Assembly: GCA_030710605.1 (NCBI GenBank)
Contig: CP092868.1
Coordinates: 24,075,047-24,139,046, forward strand
From: Cordylochernes scorpioides
Taxonomy: Eukaryota; Arthropoda; Arachnida; Pseudoscorpiones; Chernetidae
Length of the DNA stretch: 64,000 nt
Reading direction: 5' to 3'
Part shown: piece after piece, positions 24,745 through 35,545 of the stretch
Position numbering within the stretch: the stretch's first letter is position 1
How the letters are laid out: each line of letters starts with the position of its first letter
Program-made: the position numbers and the translations under genes
Notes under the pieces: model-generated
What the model was told of the DNA's origin: nothing
Databases searched by the model: none
What the model saw: the letters and a program-made list of their open reading frames with translations, nothing else

Positions 24745-24912
24745 TTCTTTTCAACGAAAAATCAAAATTTTATTTCAAGGTAAAATATTGATTATTTCTA
24801 ACCTTTTTGGATGAGGTATGAAAGGGTGAATTATGAAGAGTAATGATGAACGGAAAAATAAAAGTGTCCAGGGATGGGAATCGAACCCATAGTGTTCCGC
24901 TTACAAAGTGTT
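24745..24912 (-). mobile_element. Half copy of the tRNA-Thr foldback
   Basis: Contains TTTCTTTTCAACGAAAAATC, the AATGATGAACGGAAAAATAA block and the inverted T-arm CAGGGATGGGAATCGAACCC, then breaks off at GTGTTCCGCTTACAAAGTG. The second arm is missing. Confidence 0.7.
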
Positions 24913-25147
24913 TGATGTAAGATAGATAAATCATATAGATCAAGGAACAATCTCACTTCATCAAAGTTCGGACAGTCATAGATAAGTTGTAGTGCAGTTT
25001 GTTCAATACCCGAAATCGCTAGATATTTGAAATACAATTTGTATAAAGGAAACGTATCCATTGAAGTCTGATATTTTCACATTAACATTGATACAAAGGA
25101 TAATTTGATCAATTTGATAGTTGTTCTCTATCAATAATGATTAAAAA

Positions 25148-25455
25148 GGGGTCGGTAGAAAGATGGTCTAAACCGTTGGTTTTCGACCGCTACGACCTGT
25201 GTTCGATTCCCGCCTTAGGCACTTTTTCTGATTTAAAAAAAATGCTCCAATGGCCCCCCGATTCTTACAAAGGTCCAACCCCACCAACGAGTGCAAGTAA
25301 CCAAAACGGGGCTTTAGCAGATTTGTAAGTGCAAAGTCGAACTGCTTTTCACATGTGTAGATATATGGTGCACTTATAGTAAAAGCAGTTGCTTACTTCT
25401 ACCCACCATGATTATCATGGTCTGTACCACGTGTACTAGGGATAAGCAAAAAATA
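25148..25455 (+). mobile_element. tRNA-derived SINE
   Basis: The head GGTCGGTAGAAAGATGGTCT leads to a tRNA-like arm TTGGTTTTCGACC and a B-box GTTCGATTCCCGC. The body contains CCAACCCCACCAACG and AACGGGGCT. The tail has ACCCACCATGATTATCATGG, then CTAGGGATAAGCAAAAAA. The length of about 300 bp matches the other copies. Confidence 0.85.
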
Positions 25456-25704
25456 TATAATAAAACTATCATTAGAATAATAGTAAAAAGGTGTGCTGAC
25501 TCTCTCTATATATATGGGTATAGATTTAAACAAAATTATTTGGGAAATTTTGGCATTATTGTTCCTTCAGGTCAGATTTCCACATCGAATTGTTAACGCT
25601 ATTAAAATTTACAAAGAACGTATGTAACACTCCTGTTTGGGTATTCAAAATAGGACAAATATTACATTAAATAATCAAAGGATTATTTCGAGCAATAGTA
25701 TTTA
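25456..25704. other. Intergenic DNA
   Basis: Nothing recognised. Confidence 0.4.
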
Positions 25705-25911
25705 CACTCATGGACAAAACTTAAGGAAGTTGTACCTTTTACAATGTATATCGGGATTGAGACAATAACTCTGAAAGATATTACAGTGACATTTATTGAA
25801 GACAAGATAACCAAGTTTGAACAAAATTGCCTCAGTCTCCTTAAAAAAAAAACAGACTACTGGTGACATCAAAGACATTCCACTTCCTTAAGTTTAGTCT
25901 ATGAGTATATA
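25705..25911 (+). mobile_element. Tc1/mariner-like MITE, single-unit form
   Basis: Begins TACACTCATGGACAAAACTT and ends CTTCCTTAAGTTTAGTCTATG+AGTATA. These are inverted ends with a TA flank and one copy of the 111-bp internal unit. It represents the unexpanded form of the element at 21714-22366. Confidence 0.8.
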
Positions 25912-25994
25912 TATAAATAGAAAAAATCTCTCCTTAAGTATGAAAAATAGTACAAAAGTGAATTTGTACTTGGATCAGGTGGATAAATTAAGAA

Positions 25995-26252
25995 AAATGG
26001 CATTTCCTGATCGTGCAACTATCGGAATAAATATCAACAAATCGTTGATTTTTTAATTATTCCAAAATTATTTGGCCAATTCTTGAATAATTAAAATCAA
26101 CAATTACTTGATATTTTTTCCGATAGATGGCGCCAAGAATTGACTAAATAATTTTGGAATAATTAAAAAAATCAACGATTTGTTGATATTTATTCCGATA
26201 GATGGCGCAAACCATCATCAACTTTTAGTTACACAATCAGGAAATGTATTTT
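25995..26252. mobile_element. GGCATTTCCTG-type foldback
   Basis: Left outer AAAAATGGCATTTCCTGATC and right outer AATCAGGAAATG are inverted. The inner arms TCGGAATAAATATCAACAAATCG and its inverse surround further CGATAGATGGCGCC repeats. It is closely related to 60240-60561, but no hammerhead core remains in the centre. Confidence 0.7.
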
Positions 26253-26689
26253 TTCTCTATCCTTAAGTGTTATATGCAAATAGAATAAGTTTTGAACTGG
26301 GGATGACTCCGAGCCCCACGTTGACGAGGCCATTCGTAAAACGGTAGCAGACGAGAGTGACAGTAGCTAATTACGTCTGTCGTGTTTGCCATGCAAATGT
26401 AGCTCCCCCTAGAGACCAATATTGTCCCTACATCCACGTGGTCCTAGGAAATATTAGTCCAGCCAAATAACTATATTTACCCAGAAGATTTGCATTTGCG
26501 TGTCTCAAAAGTTTAGTCACCATTTCTTTGTATGTTTCACGGGAATTGTGTTTCTTAATTACTGTTATTTACATATATAGTATGTGTGTGTTAATTTATC
26601 AAGTGTTAGATTAAAGAGAATCTTGAGGAAATTATATATTTTACGGTAAAAGATTGATATAAAAACTATATTGAGTCAAATTAATCTGA
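26253..26689. other. Intergenic DNA
   Basis: No gene. It contains a GC-richer patch near 26300-26420 (GAGCCCCACGTTGACGAGGC) that superficially resembles a hammerhead but lacks the fold. Confidence 0.5.
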
Positions 26690-26924
26690 TAGATGAGATT
26701 TTTATTATACAAAGATGGTCGCTCATCAGAGGGATTGTAACTACGGAGTACTATAGACACTATAGGCATCCTCTATACTCACAAACTATTTGAATTTCAT
26801 ATTTAAAATTTTCTCCCGGTAAAATTTTCATCTCTATTTTTACAATAGAATTGACCTAGCTATTTTAACAGCTAAATATCTTTTTGAGAAATTTTATGAA
26901 ATCCTTGAGAATATCCTGAAACCA

Positions 26925-26970
26925 AAGTCTGCTCTGTAGCCATAGTACGAAACCATAGTATCTAGATGGA
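26925..26970 (+). ncRNA. Decayed family-A hammerhead (left arm)
   Basis: AAAGTCTGCTCTGTAGCC, then GTACGAAACCATAGTATCTA and GATGGACGTTCTG align with the 31919-31967 hammerhead of the opposite arm. The CUGAUGA box and part of stem I are deleted here. GAAAC-CATA-GTA is preserved. Confidence 0.45.
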
Positions 26971-29900
26971 CGTTCTGAATTTCTCAAAACTGGTGTTGTA
27001 CCATTGACCTGAGTTTGTTAGATTGTAGAAACGGTCAATAGATGAGATATTGAGTAAGGTATATCAGGTTCTGAATTTCCTAAAACTGGTGTTGTACCAT
27101 TGACCTGAGTTTGTTAGATTTCAGAAACGGTCAATAGATGAGATATTGAGTAAGGTATATCAGGTTCTAAATTTCTCAAAACTGGTGTTGTACCATTGAC
27201 CCGAGTTTATTAGATTGTAGAAACGGTCAATAGATGAGATATTGAGTAAGGTATATCAGGTTCTAAATTTCTCAAAACTGGTGTTGTACCATTGACCCGA
27301 GTTTATTAGATTGTAGAAACGGTCAATAGATGAGATATTGAGTAAGGTATATCAGGTTCTGAATTTCTCAAAACTGGTGTTGTACCATTGACCTGAGTTT
27401 GTTAGATTGTAGAAACGGTCAATAGATGAGATATTGAGTAAGGTATATCAGGTTCTGAATTTCTCAAAACTGGTGTTGTACCATTGACCTGAGTTTATTA
27501 GATTGTAGAAACGGTCAATAGATGAGATATTGAGTAAGGTATATCAGGTTCTGAATTTCTCAAAACTGGTGTTGTGCCATTGACCCGAGTTTATTAGATT
27601 GTAGAAACGGTCAATAGATGAGATATTGAGTAAGGTATATCAGGTTCTAAATTTCTCAAAACTGGTGTTGTACCATTGACCCGAGTTTATTAGATTGTAG
27701 AAACGGTCAATAGATGAGATATTGAGTAAGGTATATCAGGTTCTGAATTTCTCAAAACTGGTGTTGTACCATTGACCTGAGTTTGTTAGATTGTAGAAAC
27801 GGTCAATAGATGAGATATTGAGTAAGGTATATCAGGTTCTGAATTTCTCAAAACTGGTGTTGTACCATTGACCTGAGTTTATTAGATTGTAGAAACGGTC
27901 AATAGATGAGATATTGAGTAAGGTATATCAGGTTCTGAATTTCTCAAAACTGGTGTTGTGCCATTGACCCGAGTTTATTAGATTGTAGAAACGGTCAATA
28001 GATGAGATATTGAGTAAGGTATATCAGGTTCTAAATTTCTCAAAACTGGTGTTGTACCATTGACCCGAGTTTATTAGATTGTAGAAACGGTCAATAGATG
28101 AGATATTGAGTAAGGTATATCAGGTTCTGAATTTCTCAAAACTGGTGTTGTACCATTGACCCGAGTTTATTAGATTGTAGAAACGGTCAATAGATGAGAT
28201 ATTGAGTAAGGTATATCAGGTTCTAAATTTCTCAAAACTGGTGTTGTACCATTGACCCGAGTTTATTAGATTGTAGAAACGGTCAATAGATGAGATATTG
28301 AGTAGGTATATCAGGTTCTGAATTTCTCAAAACTGGTGTTGTACCATTGACCTGAGTTTATTAGATTGTAGAAACGGTCAATAGATGAGATATTGAGTAA
28401 GGTATATCAGGTTCTGAATTTCTCAAAACTGGTGTTGTGCCATTGACCCGAGTTTATTAGATTGTAGAAACGGTCAATAGATGAGATATTGAGTAAGGTA
28501 TATCAGGTTCTAAATTTCTCAAAACTGGTGTTGTACCATTGACCCGAGTTTATTAGATTGTAGAAACGGTCAATAGATGAGATATTGAGTAAGGTATATC
28601 AGGTTCTGAATTTCTCAAAACTGGTGTTGTACCATTGACCTGAGTTTGTTAGATTGTAGAAACGGTCAATAGATGAGATATTGAGTAAGGTATATCAGGT
28701 TCTGAATTTCTCAAAACTGGTGTTGTACCATTGACCTGAGTTTATTAGATTGTAGAAACGGTCAATAGATGAGATATTGAGTAAGGTATATCAGGTTCTG
28801 AATTTCTCAAAACTGGTGTTGTACCATTGACCTGAGTTTGTTAGATTGTAGAAACGGTCAATAGATGAGATATTGAGTAAGGTATATCAGGTTCTGAATT
28901 TCTCAAAACTGGTGTTGTACCATTGACCTGAGTTTATTAGATTGTAGAAACGGTCAATAGATGAGATATTGAGTAAGGTATATCAGGTTCTGAATTTCTC
29001 AAAACTGGTGTTGTGCCATTGACCTGAGTTTATTAGATTGTAGAAACGGTCAATAGATGAGATATTGAGTAAGGTATATCAGGTTCTGAATTTCTCAAAA
29101 CTGGTGTTGTGCCATTGACCCGAGTTTATTAGATTGTAGAAACGGTCAATAGATGAGATATTGAGTAAGGTATATCAGGTTCTGAATTTCTCAAAACTGG
29201 TGTTGTGCCATTGACCTGAGTTTATTAGATTGTAGAAACGGTCAATAGATGAGATATCGAGTAAGGTATATCAGGTTCTGAATTTCTCAAAACTGGTGTT
29301 GTACCATTGACCTGAGTTTATTAGATTGTAGAAACGGTCAATAGATGAGATATTGAGTAAGGTATATCAGGTTCTGAATTTCTCAAAACTGGTGTTGTAC
29401 CATTGACCTGAGTTTGTTAGATTTCAGAAACGGTCAATAAATGAGATATTGAGTAAGGTATATCAGGTTCTGAATTTTCAAAACTGGTGTTGTACCATTG
29501 ACCCGAGTTTATTAGATTGTAGAAACGGTCAATAAATGAGATATTGAGTAAGGTATATCAGGTTCTGAATTTCTCAAAACTGATGTTGTACCATTGACCT
29601 GAGTTTGTTAGATTTCAGAAACGGTCAATAGATGAGATATCGAGTAAGGTATATCAGGTTCTGAATTTCTCAAAACTGGTGTTGTGCCATTGACCTGAGT
29701 TTGTTAGATTTCAGAAACGGTCAATAGATGAGATATCGAGTAAGGTATATCAGGTTCTGAATTTCTCAAAACTGGTGTTGTACCATTGACCTGAGTTTAT
29801 TAGATTTCAGAAACGGTCAATAGATGAGATATTGAGTAAGGTATATCAGGTTCTGAATTTCTCAAAACTGGTGTTGTACCATTGACCTGAGTTTGTTAGA

Positions 29901-30990
29901 TTTCAGAAACGGTCAATAGATTAGATATTGAGAAAGGTATATCAGGTTCTGAATTTCTCAAAACTGGTGTTGTACCATTGACCCGAGTTTATTAGATTTC
30001 AGAAACGGTCAATAGATGAGATATTGAGTAAGGTATATCAGGTTCTGAATTTCTCAAAACTGATGTTGTACCATTGACCTGAGTTTATTAGATTGTAGAA
30101 ACGGTCAATAGATGAGATATCGAGTAAGGTATATCAGGTTCTGAATTTCTCAAAACTGATGTTGTACCATTGACCTGAGTTTATTAGATTGTAGAAACGG
30201 TCAATAGATGAGATATCGAGTAAGGTATATCAGGTTCTGAATTTCTCAAAACTGATGTTGTACCATTGACCTGAGTTTGTTAGATTGTAGAAACGGTCAA
30301 TAAATGAGATATTGAGTAAGGTATATCAGGTTCTGAATTTCTCAAAACTGATGTTGTACCATTGACCTGAGTTTATTAGATTGTAGAAACGGTCAATAGA
30401 TGAGATATTGAGTAAGGTATATCAGGTTCTGAATTTCTCAAAACTGATGTTGTACCATTGACCTGAGTTTATTAGATTTCAGAAACGGTCAATAGATGAG
30501 ATATTGAGTAAGGTATATCAGGTTCTGAATTTCTCAAAACTGGTGTTGTACCATTGACCCGAGTTTATTAGATTGTAGAAACGGTCAATAGATGAGATAT
30601 CGAGTAAGGTATATCAGGTTCTGAATTTCTCAAAACTGGTGTTGTGCCATTGACCTGAGTTTGTTAGATTTCAGAAACGGTCAATAGATGAGATATTGAG
30701 TAAGGTATATCAGGTTCTGAATTTCTAAAAACTGGTGTTGTGCCATTGACCTGAGTTTGTTAGATTTCAGAAACGGTCAATAGATGAGATATTGAGTAAG
30801 GTATATCAGGTTCTGAATTTCTCAAAACTGGTGTTGTACCATTGACCTGAGTTTGTTAGATTGTAGAAACGGTCAATAAATGAGATATTGAGTAAGGTAT
30901 ATCAGGTTCTGAATTTCTCAAAACTGATGTTGTACCATTGACCCGAGTTTGTTAGATTGTAGAAACGGTCAATAGATGAGATATTGAGTA
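26965..30990 (+). repeat. 96-bp tandem array, about 42 units
   Basis: The unit starts TTCTGAATTTCTCAAAACTG, continues GTGTTGTACCATTGACCTGA, GTTTGTTAGATTGTAGAAAC, GGTCAATAGATGAGATATTG and ends AGTAAGGTATATCAGG. Unit starts at 27065, 27161 and 27257 confirm the 96-bp period. Variants (GTGCCATT, CCCGAGTTTATT, GATATCG, TTTCAGAAAC) recur in blocks of several units, indicating higher-order duplication. The unit resembles the segment 3' of the family-A hammerhead in other foldbacks. Confidence 0.97.
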
Positions 30991-31037
30991 AAATTAATCA
31001 GGTCTCCAGGGGGAAAAGTGTCTTTTCAAAACATATT

Positions 31038-31285
31038 GCCACGTGGAAAATTAGGGAAGACAAAAACTTCAGGAGGAGACAACAATTTATTTCAGGCAAG
31101 GACAAACTATGAATGGTAAACAAAAGATAAGCAATGAGGGAAATTTACAGAGTATCAAAATATAAACATAAAAATGACCACTCTGTTAATAAAAATAATA
31201 AATACTTTGTTACAATATTTATTCAAGAGAATAGCTAGAGCTTTCAGGCACGGACTCCCATATACAGGAGAAAATACCATGTTGT
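31038..31285 (+). mobile_element. His-type SINE body fragment
   Basis: GCCACGTGGAAAATTAGGGA, AGACAAAAACTTCAGGA and GACAAACTATGAATG match the body and tail of the SINE at 18240-18640 in the opposite orientation. The tRNA head is absent. Confidence 0.65.
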
Positions 31286-31326
31286 CTTCTGTAGAAGGGC
31301 GTTCGTACCCGAAAGCTAGAGAATAA
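31284..31326 (+). ncRNA. Hammerhead-like motif, PLE-arm type
   Basis: CTGTAGA, then a GGGCG/CCC-type hairpin (AGGGCGTTCGTACCC), GAAA and the AGCT palindrome, then AGAGAATAAA. The order matches a type I hammerhead, but CUGUAGA replaces CUGAUGA. Near-identical motifs lie at 19451 and in the arms of 44400-46320. Confidence 0.35.
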
Positions 31327-31351
31327 AAATGTTTTGAAAATATACATTTCC

Positions 31352-31797
31352 GAATGGAGCCGGGGCTACATCACCATATACTCTCATGTATGGGGCTGAA
31401 AGACGAACGAGAAGTGCTCCTCAGTGAAATAGGCCTTGAGGGACTCTCTTTGGAGCTCCTGTTGAATGAGGTGGTGAGAAACAGAGCTGGAACGTTTGCG
31501 TTGTTCAAATTTTGGAAGACGGCTGAAGAGAAAAGGAAGCTATATACATAATCTAATTGATGTAAATAATTATATGTAAATAATCTTTGTCAGGACTAGA
31601 ATGACGAATCCTGTATGGGACTTTGATTACAGTAAAAGGCTTGTTGCTGCTATTGTATATAGTCACAGTGTAGAAAATACTATGCTATACCTACTACATA
31701 TATCTCTGTATTCTTAGTTCTCTTCTCTTACTCTGTAAACTGGCGAATCCTTTATAGGACGAGAGGTCCTCAATAAAGGCTTTTGTTGTTGTTGTTG
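31352..31797 (+). mobile_element. 5'-truncated LINE insertion (I/Jockey-type 3' end)
   Basis: A short frame (31354-31551) contains HILSCMGLKDEREVLLSEIG and FKFWKTAEEKRKL, resembling the extreme C-terminus of I/Jockey-type ORF2 proteins. A 3' UTR follows, ending in AATAAAGGC and (TTG)n. Exact duplicates of TTGAAAATATACATTTCC flank it (31334-31351 and about 31795-31812), so this is a bona fide target-primed insertion into the older foldback. Confidence 0.8.
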
Positions 31798-31832
31798 AAA
31801 ATATACATTTCCCTGGAGACCTGATATATTTT

Positions 31833-31918
31833 ACTCGATATCTCATCTATTAACCGTTTCTACAATCTAACAAACTCAGGTCAATGATACAACATCAGTT
31901 TTGGAAATACAGAACGCC
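31833..31918 (-). repeat. Single inverted copy of the 96-bp unit
   Basis: TACTCGATATCTCATCTATT, AACCGTTTCTACAATCTAAC, AAACTCAGGTCAATG and ACAACATCAGTTTTGG form the reverse complement of one array unit. It lies directly beside the hammerhead remnant at 31919-31967. It shows the pre-expansion state of the unit. Confidence 0.85.
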
Positions 31919-31967
31919 CATCTAGAGACCATGATTTCTTACTATAGCCCTTATCAGTCTAGAACAG
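31919..31967 (-). ncRNA. Family-A hammerhead ribozyme, slightly damaged
   Basis: On the minus strand: stem I TCTAGA/TCTAGA, core CTGATAA (G8 to A), a weakened stem II beginning GGGC, GAAA, a U-CATG-G stem III and the GTC cleavage triplet. It has the same layout as 40955-41008. The G8 change and poor stem II predict loss of activity. Confidence 0.6.
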
Positions 31968-32294
31968 ACTTTGATTTTAGAATATTCGCAAAGAATTCAT
32001 TAAATTTTCAAAAATTTGCTTAAAAAGATGTTTAGCTGTTAAAGTATCTAGGTCAATTCTATTTTCAAAATAGAGATGAAAATTTTACCGGGAGGAAATT
32101 TTAAATTATGAAATTCAAGTAGTTTGTGAGTATAGAGTACAGTGTCTACAGTACTCAGTAGATTCAATCCCTCTGATGAGCGACCATCTTTCTATAATAA
32201 AAAGTCTCATCTAACACCCAACCTCCAATAAGCGACCTTATCAAGGAGAGATTTGAACTATCCATGTTTTAAGTGGTCTCTCACGGGAGGTTCT

Positions 32295-32596
32295 TTTTTT
32301 TCTTATCCCTAGTACACGTGGTACAGGCCATGATAATCATGGTGGGTAATTAGCGACTACTTTTACTGTAAGTGCACCACATGTCTACACATGTGAAAAG
32401 CAGTTCGACTTTGCACTTGCAAATGTGCCAGAGCCCCGTTTGGTTACTTGCACTCGCTGGTGGGGTTGGACTTTTGCAAGAATCGGGGGCCATTGGAGCA
32501 TTTTTTTAAACAGAAAAAAGTGTCCAATGCGGGAATCGAACCCGGGTCGTAGTGGTCGAAAACCAAACGGTTTAACCAGCCTTCCACCGACCCCCT
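32295..32596 (-). mobile_element. tRNA-derived SINE with 12-bp target duplication
   Basis: Minus-strand head GGTCGGTGGAAGGCTGGTTA, B-box GGGTTCGATTCCCGC, body with AACGGGGCTCTGGC, tail with CATGATTATCATGG and CTAGGGATAAG plus an A-rich end. ACGGGAGGTTCT occurs on both sides (32283-32294 and 32597-32608). This is a clean, fairly young copy. Confidence 0.9.
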
Positions 32597-32755
32597 ACGG
32601 GAGGTTCTACAGCAGACATATGACGATATCAAATTGGCTATGTGATAGTAAAATGATGTTTTTGATGATGAAGACAGTATTGATGGTGTGGTGATGATGA
32701 GAGCAATGATGATGATATAGTTTATGATGAGGAAGAGGATATCATTTTTCTTGTA

Positions 32756-32934
32756 CAGTAGAACCTCTCTTTAGCGGACACTCCGGCTAGAGGACACCTC
32801 TCTACAAAGGACAGTTTTTATTGTCAAAATTACCATTTTTACTATTTATAAACTCTCCAGTAAGAGGACACCTTTCCCTAAATAACACTTTGACTCTGCA
32901 ATTATGTGTTGTCCTTTACAGATAGGTTTTACTG
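32756..32934 (+). mobile_element. Tigger/pogo-like MITE (CAGTAGAACCTC family)
   Basis: CAGTAGAACCTCTCTTTAGC at the left and GGTTTTACTG at the right, TA flanks, and the same internal blocks as 20239-20400. It is embedded in GAT-rich DNA. Confidence 0.8.
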
Positions 32935-32944
32935 TATATATATT

Positions 32945-33135
32945 TTAAGTTTAATTAATTGTTCCTACAGAGTATTTGTGTAAGATCACAAGTAAATAGA
33001 CTCTAACCGTAAGAATAAGAAAAGATTTTATTTGTTTACTATTGTTAAAAGGTATTATTTTATATGGTCTTTCTCTTTTAAATCAATAAAGATAATATTT
33101 GATCAATCATCTTGTGTGGGATCAGTATCTTTTAA
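32945..33135. repeat. Stray copy of the giant foldback's outer end
   Basis: TTAATTGTTCCTACAGAG, GATCACAAGTAAATAGACTC and TAACCAAAGTCAACAG match the outer end of the right arm at 15900-16035. The giant foldback is therefore a member of a dispersed family. Confidence 0.65.
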
Positions 33136-33301
33136 AAAGTCTAACCAAAGTCAACAGCATTGATGGTATTTGTGATAATGATGAAAATATTGATGTTGTT
33201 TTTGATGATGATAAAATAGAAGATGATGTTAATGTCGGTTGTGATGTTGTCTATGTTTATGATGTTGTTTCTTATTAGAATGAGGATACAATATGTAAAT
33301 A

Positions 33302-33479
33302 CAGTAGAACCTCCCTGTAAAGGACAACACAAAATTACAGAGACAAAGTGTCCTTTAGAGAGAGGTGTTCTCTTACCGGAGAGTTACTAAATTGTAAAAA
33401 TGGTAATTTTGTAAATGAAAACTATCCTTTATAGAGAGGTGTCTTCTAGAGGGGTGGCCATTAAAGAGAGGTTCTACTG
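33302..33479 (-). mobile_element. Tigger/pogo-like MITE, inverted copy
   Basis: CAGTAGAACCTCCCTGTAAA ... GAGGTTCTACTG. The internal order is the reverse of the copies at 32756 and 33789. Confidence 0.8.
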
Positions 33480-33788
33480 CTTATGATTATTTTTGAAGAT
33501 AATGCCGTTGATGATAAAAATTGAAGATGATGAAAATGGTGATAATGTTACTTATGATGATGATTCACGCATAAAGATATGGAAGATCATCATTGAGAGA
33601 CTCAACCAATCAAGAGACAGAATTTCTCACAAATCAATCAATATGGTATGTATAAAGTACATATGCAATTAGCATAGAGAGTAAATATATAATAGGAATA
33701 AATCTTATGCAAATTATTCAACTGTAAGAATATGTGGTTGAATTGTTTTTTTTTTTTAATAATATAATAATTAAAACTATCACATATA

Positions 33789-33966
33789 CAGTAGAACCTC
33801 CATGAGAAGACACTCACGCTAGAGGACACCTCTCTACAAAGGACAGTTTTCATTTGCAAAATTACCATTTTTACTATTTAGAAACTCTCCAGTAAGAGGA
33901 CACCTCTCTTTAAAGGACACTTTGATTCTGCAATTAGGTGTTGTCATTTACAGGTAGGTTCTACTG
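33789..33966 (+). mobile_element. Tigger/pogo-like MITE
   Basis: CAGTAGAACCTCCATGAGAA ... GGTTCTACTG flanked by TA. Third family member within 1.2 kb. Confidence 0.8.
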
Positions 33967-34219
33967 TAAATATATTTGTAAATTGTTTATTTGAATCAGT
34001 TTATAATGACTGAAAGAAAAGTTTATCAAATAAATATTCTTTTAAAATAGAGGTTTAATACTAAAATAATTTTACAAAAAGAATCTTCTCTCTATATTCT
34101 GTGATATGGACGAGTGCCACCTATCGACCATGGGGTGAACTAAAATGGTTCTTCTGGCCATTAATATAATCATGTCCAAGTATTTATTGGTCTTTTGGTG
34201 ATTAATGGCTGGGGTTGCA
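33967..34219. other. Intergenic DNA before the gap
   Basis: 34076-34219 is less AT-rich (CCACCTATCGACCATGGGGT). A minus-strand frame runs into the gap, but I do not recognise it. Confidence 0.4.
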
Positions 34220-34319
34220 NNNNNNNNNNNNNNNNNNNNNNNNNNNNNNNNNNNNNNNNNNNNNNNNNNNNNNNNNNNNNNNNNNNNNNNNNNNNNNNNN
34301 NNNNNNNNNNNNNNNNNNN
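34220..34319. other. Assembly gap (100 N)
   Basis: Exactly 100 unknown bases; real size unknown. Confidence 0.99.
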
Positions 34320-34439
34320 AGAAACATTCGCGTCTTAATGTTTTCATTTACTGTATATAGATGTTATTGCTTTATATTAAACACCAAAATGTGAGATATA
34401 TATATGTCATAATATTTGGAAATATGTAAATAAAATGGC

Positions 34440-34740
34440 TTGTGTGGGAATATGAGGAAAGGGAAGATAAAATAGCCAGGTCACCCTCGGTCACTAGATG
34501 TCAGCCTTCACTTCCCTTTCCTCCTGGGGGATAATTTATCTTACTCAAAAGAGTTTAAAAGAAGCTGGGGATGATGATCAAGGGACAGTTCGTACCGAGG
34601 AGGTCTTGACACCAGTTGTTCCCAGGGTAGTCCTCGGACCTTCTCACTTTCCTCCTCGATCTACTCCTCACAGGTTTTTGCCTCTGGATCCTGTCTCCCC
34701 TGTGTGTGTTCCTACCACTTTTCATACTTCTTCATAAATC
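34440..34740 (+). other. GC-richer block with a 79-codon open frame
   Basis: The frame 34498-34737 is Pro/Ser/Thr-rich (VVPRVVLGPSHFPPRSTPHR is its most distinctive stretch). The base composition contrasts with its AT-rich neighbours. It could be a host exon fragment or a retroelement ORF piece. No domain is recognised and no splice structure can be proved. Confidence 0.25.
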
Positions 34741-34762
34741 ACCACATATATATATATATATA

Positions 34763-34998
34763 GATGAGAAATTTGCCGGGAGGAAATTAATCCATAGAAG
34801 CAATGGGCGCTTCTCCCGTCAAAATAAACGTCAGAATCTGACGCCATCTATTGCCATCAGTTTGCCAAAGTTGATGTTGTGGTTTTGTCACCGACCCGAT
34901 GCCGCTAGTTGCGGCGACGGTCAATAGATGGCGTCAGATTCTGACGTTTATTTTGACGGGAGAAGCGCCCATTGCTTATATATATATATCCTAGATTT
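34763..34998. mobile_element. Foldback with perfect 56-bp arms
   Basis: The arms 34798-34853 and 34922-34977 are exact reverse complements (AAGCAATGGGCGCTTCTCCC ... and its inverse). The 68-nt loop contains CCAAAGTTGATGTTGTGG and CCGCTAGTTGCGG. The outer ATGAGAAATTTGCCGGGAGG is the terminus shared with 41215-41290 and 60620-60718. The hammerhead of its relatives is missing. Confidence 0.85.
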
Positions 34999-35321
34999 AC
35001 TTATACTGCGCCGCGAGTGACCTAAACTTTACTTTTATATATTTTATAAATCTGCGAATGATATTCGAAATAACTCAATAAATCCGGTGGCTTCTACTGA
35101 AAACAACTGGGTGAATGAACCAATTAAATAAACCCTAACACTTTATATTCTGACTTTAGACTCTACCCTTGATCCATTCATGTAAAAAACTATATAGATG
35201 CTTGATAATTATGTATAATACATTGTTGTATATTCCTTTTCCACTTGTACTAATCTAAATTTCTCTCAATATTCTACTAATTATTGTTTTTTTTTAAGAT
35301 AAGGAACAGCTTGTTCTCGAT
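34999..35321. other. AT-rich intergenic DNA
   Basis: No gene or repeat recognised. Confidence 0.5.
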
Positions 35322-35545
35322 ACATTAGACCGCCATCTGCTATGAAAATTCGAAACTATTATAGAGACGCGTATAATTCTTTTTTGAAAAATTAAACAAT
35401 TTCTATTGTCCTTACTCTGGGAGGGTTCACCACTGATGAGCCAGGCTCTCCCATTAATTTTTCCATTTCAGTAAGGGCAGTAGAAATTTTTAATTTTTTT
35501 AAAAAGAATCATACGCGTCTCTATAATAGTTTCCAATTTTCATAT
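35322..35545. mobile_element. GCCATCTGYTATGAAAATTCG-type foldback
   Basis: The left arm GCCATCTGCTATGAAAATTC, GAAACTATTATAGAGACGCG mirrors the right arm ACGCGTCTCTATAATAGTTT, CCAATTTTCATA. The centre has ATTGTCCTTACTCTGGGAGG and TTCACCACTGATGAGCC. Related copies are at 16360, 37279, 40608, 43610 and 59950. Confidence 0.75.

Larger units (their letters stand above)
26690..32213. mobile_element. Foldback element carrying a 96-bp minisatellite
   Basis: Inverted arms of about 290-330 bp (26690-26985 and 31885-32213) share GATGGTCGCTCATCAGAGGG, CCCGGTAAAATTTTCATCTC and TTTTAACAGCTAAATATC in mirrored order. Between them lie the 96-bp array, a SINE body, a later LINE insertion, and a single inverted unit with a hammerhead remnant at 31919-31967. 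The GATGAAAATTTTACCGGGAG motif is shared with the smaller foldbacks at 34763 and 41276. There is no transposase. Confidence 0.8.
32635..33610. repeat. Dispersed GAT-rich simple repeats
   Basis: Imperfect GAT/GATGTT trinucleotide tracts at about 32640-32755, 33150-33280 and 33490-33560 are separated by MITE copies. Minus-strand Ile/Asn-rich frames here are by-products of the repeats. Confidence 0.7.

Noticed and set aside
26310-26360. CACGTTGACGAGGCC...AAAACG as a hammerhead
   Set aside because: The core is partly similar, but stem II and stem I do not pair and no GAAA is present.
33141-33332. Ile/Asn-rich minus-strand frame
   Set aside because: It is generated by GAT-type trinucleotide repeats.
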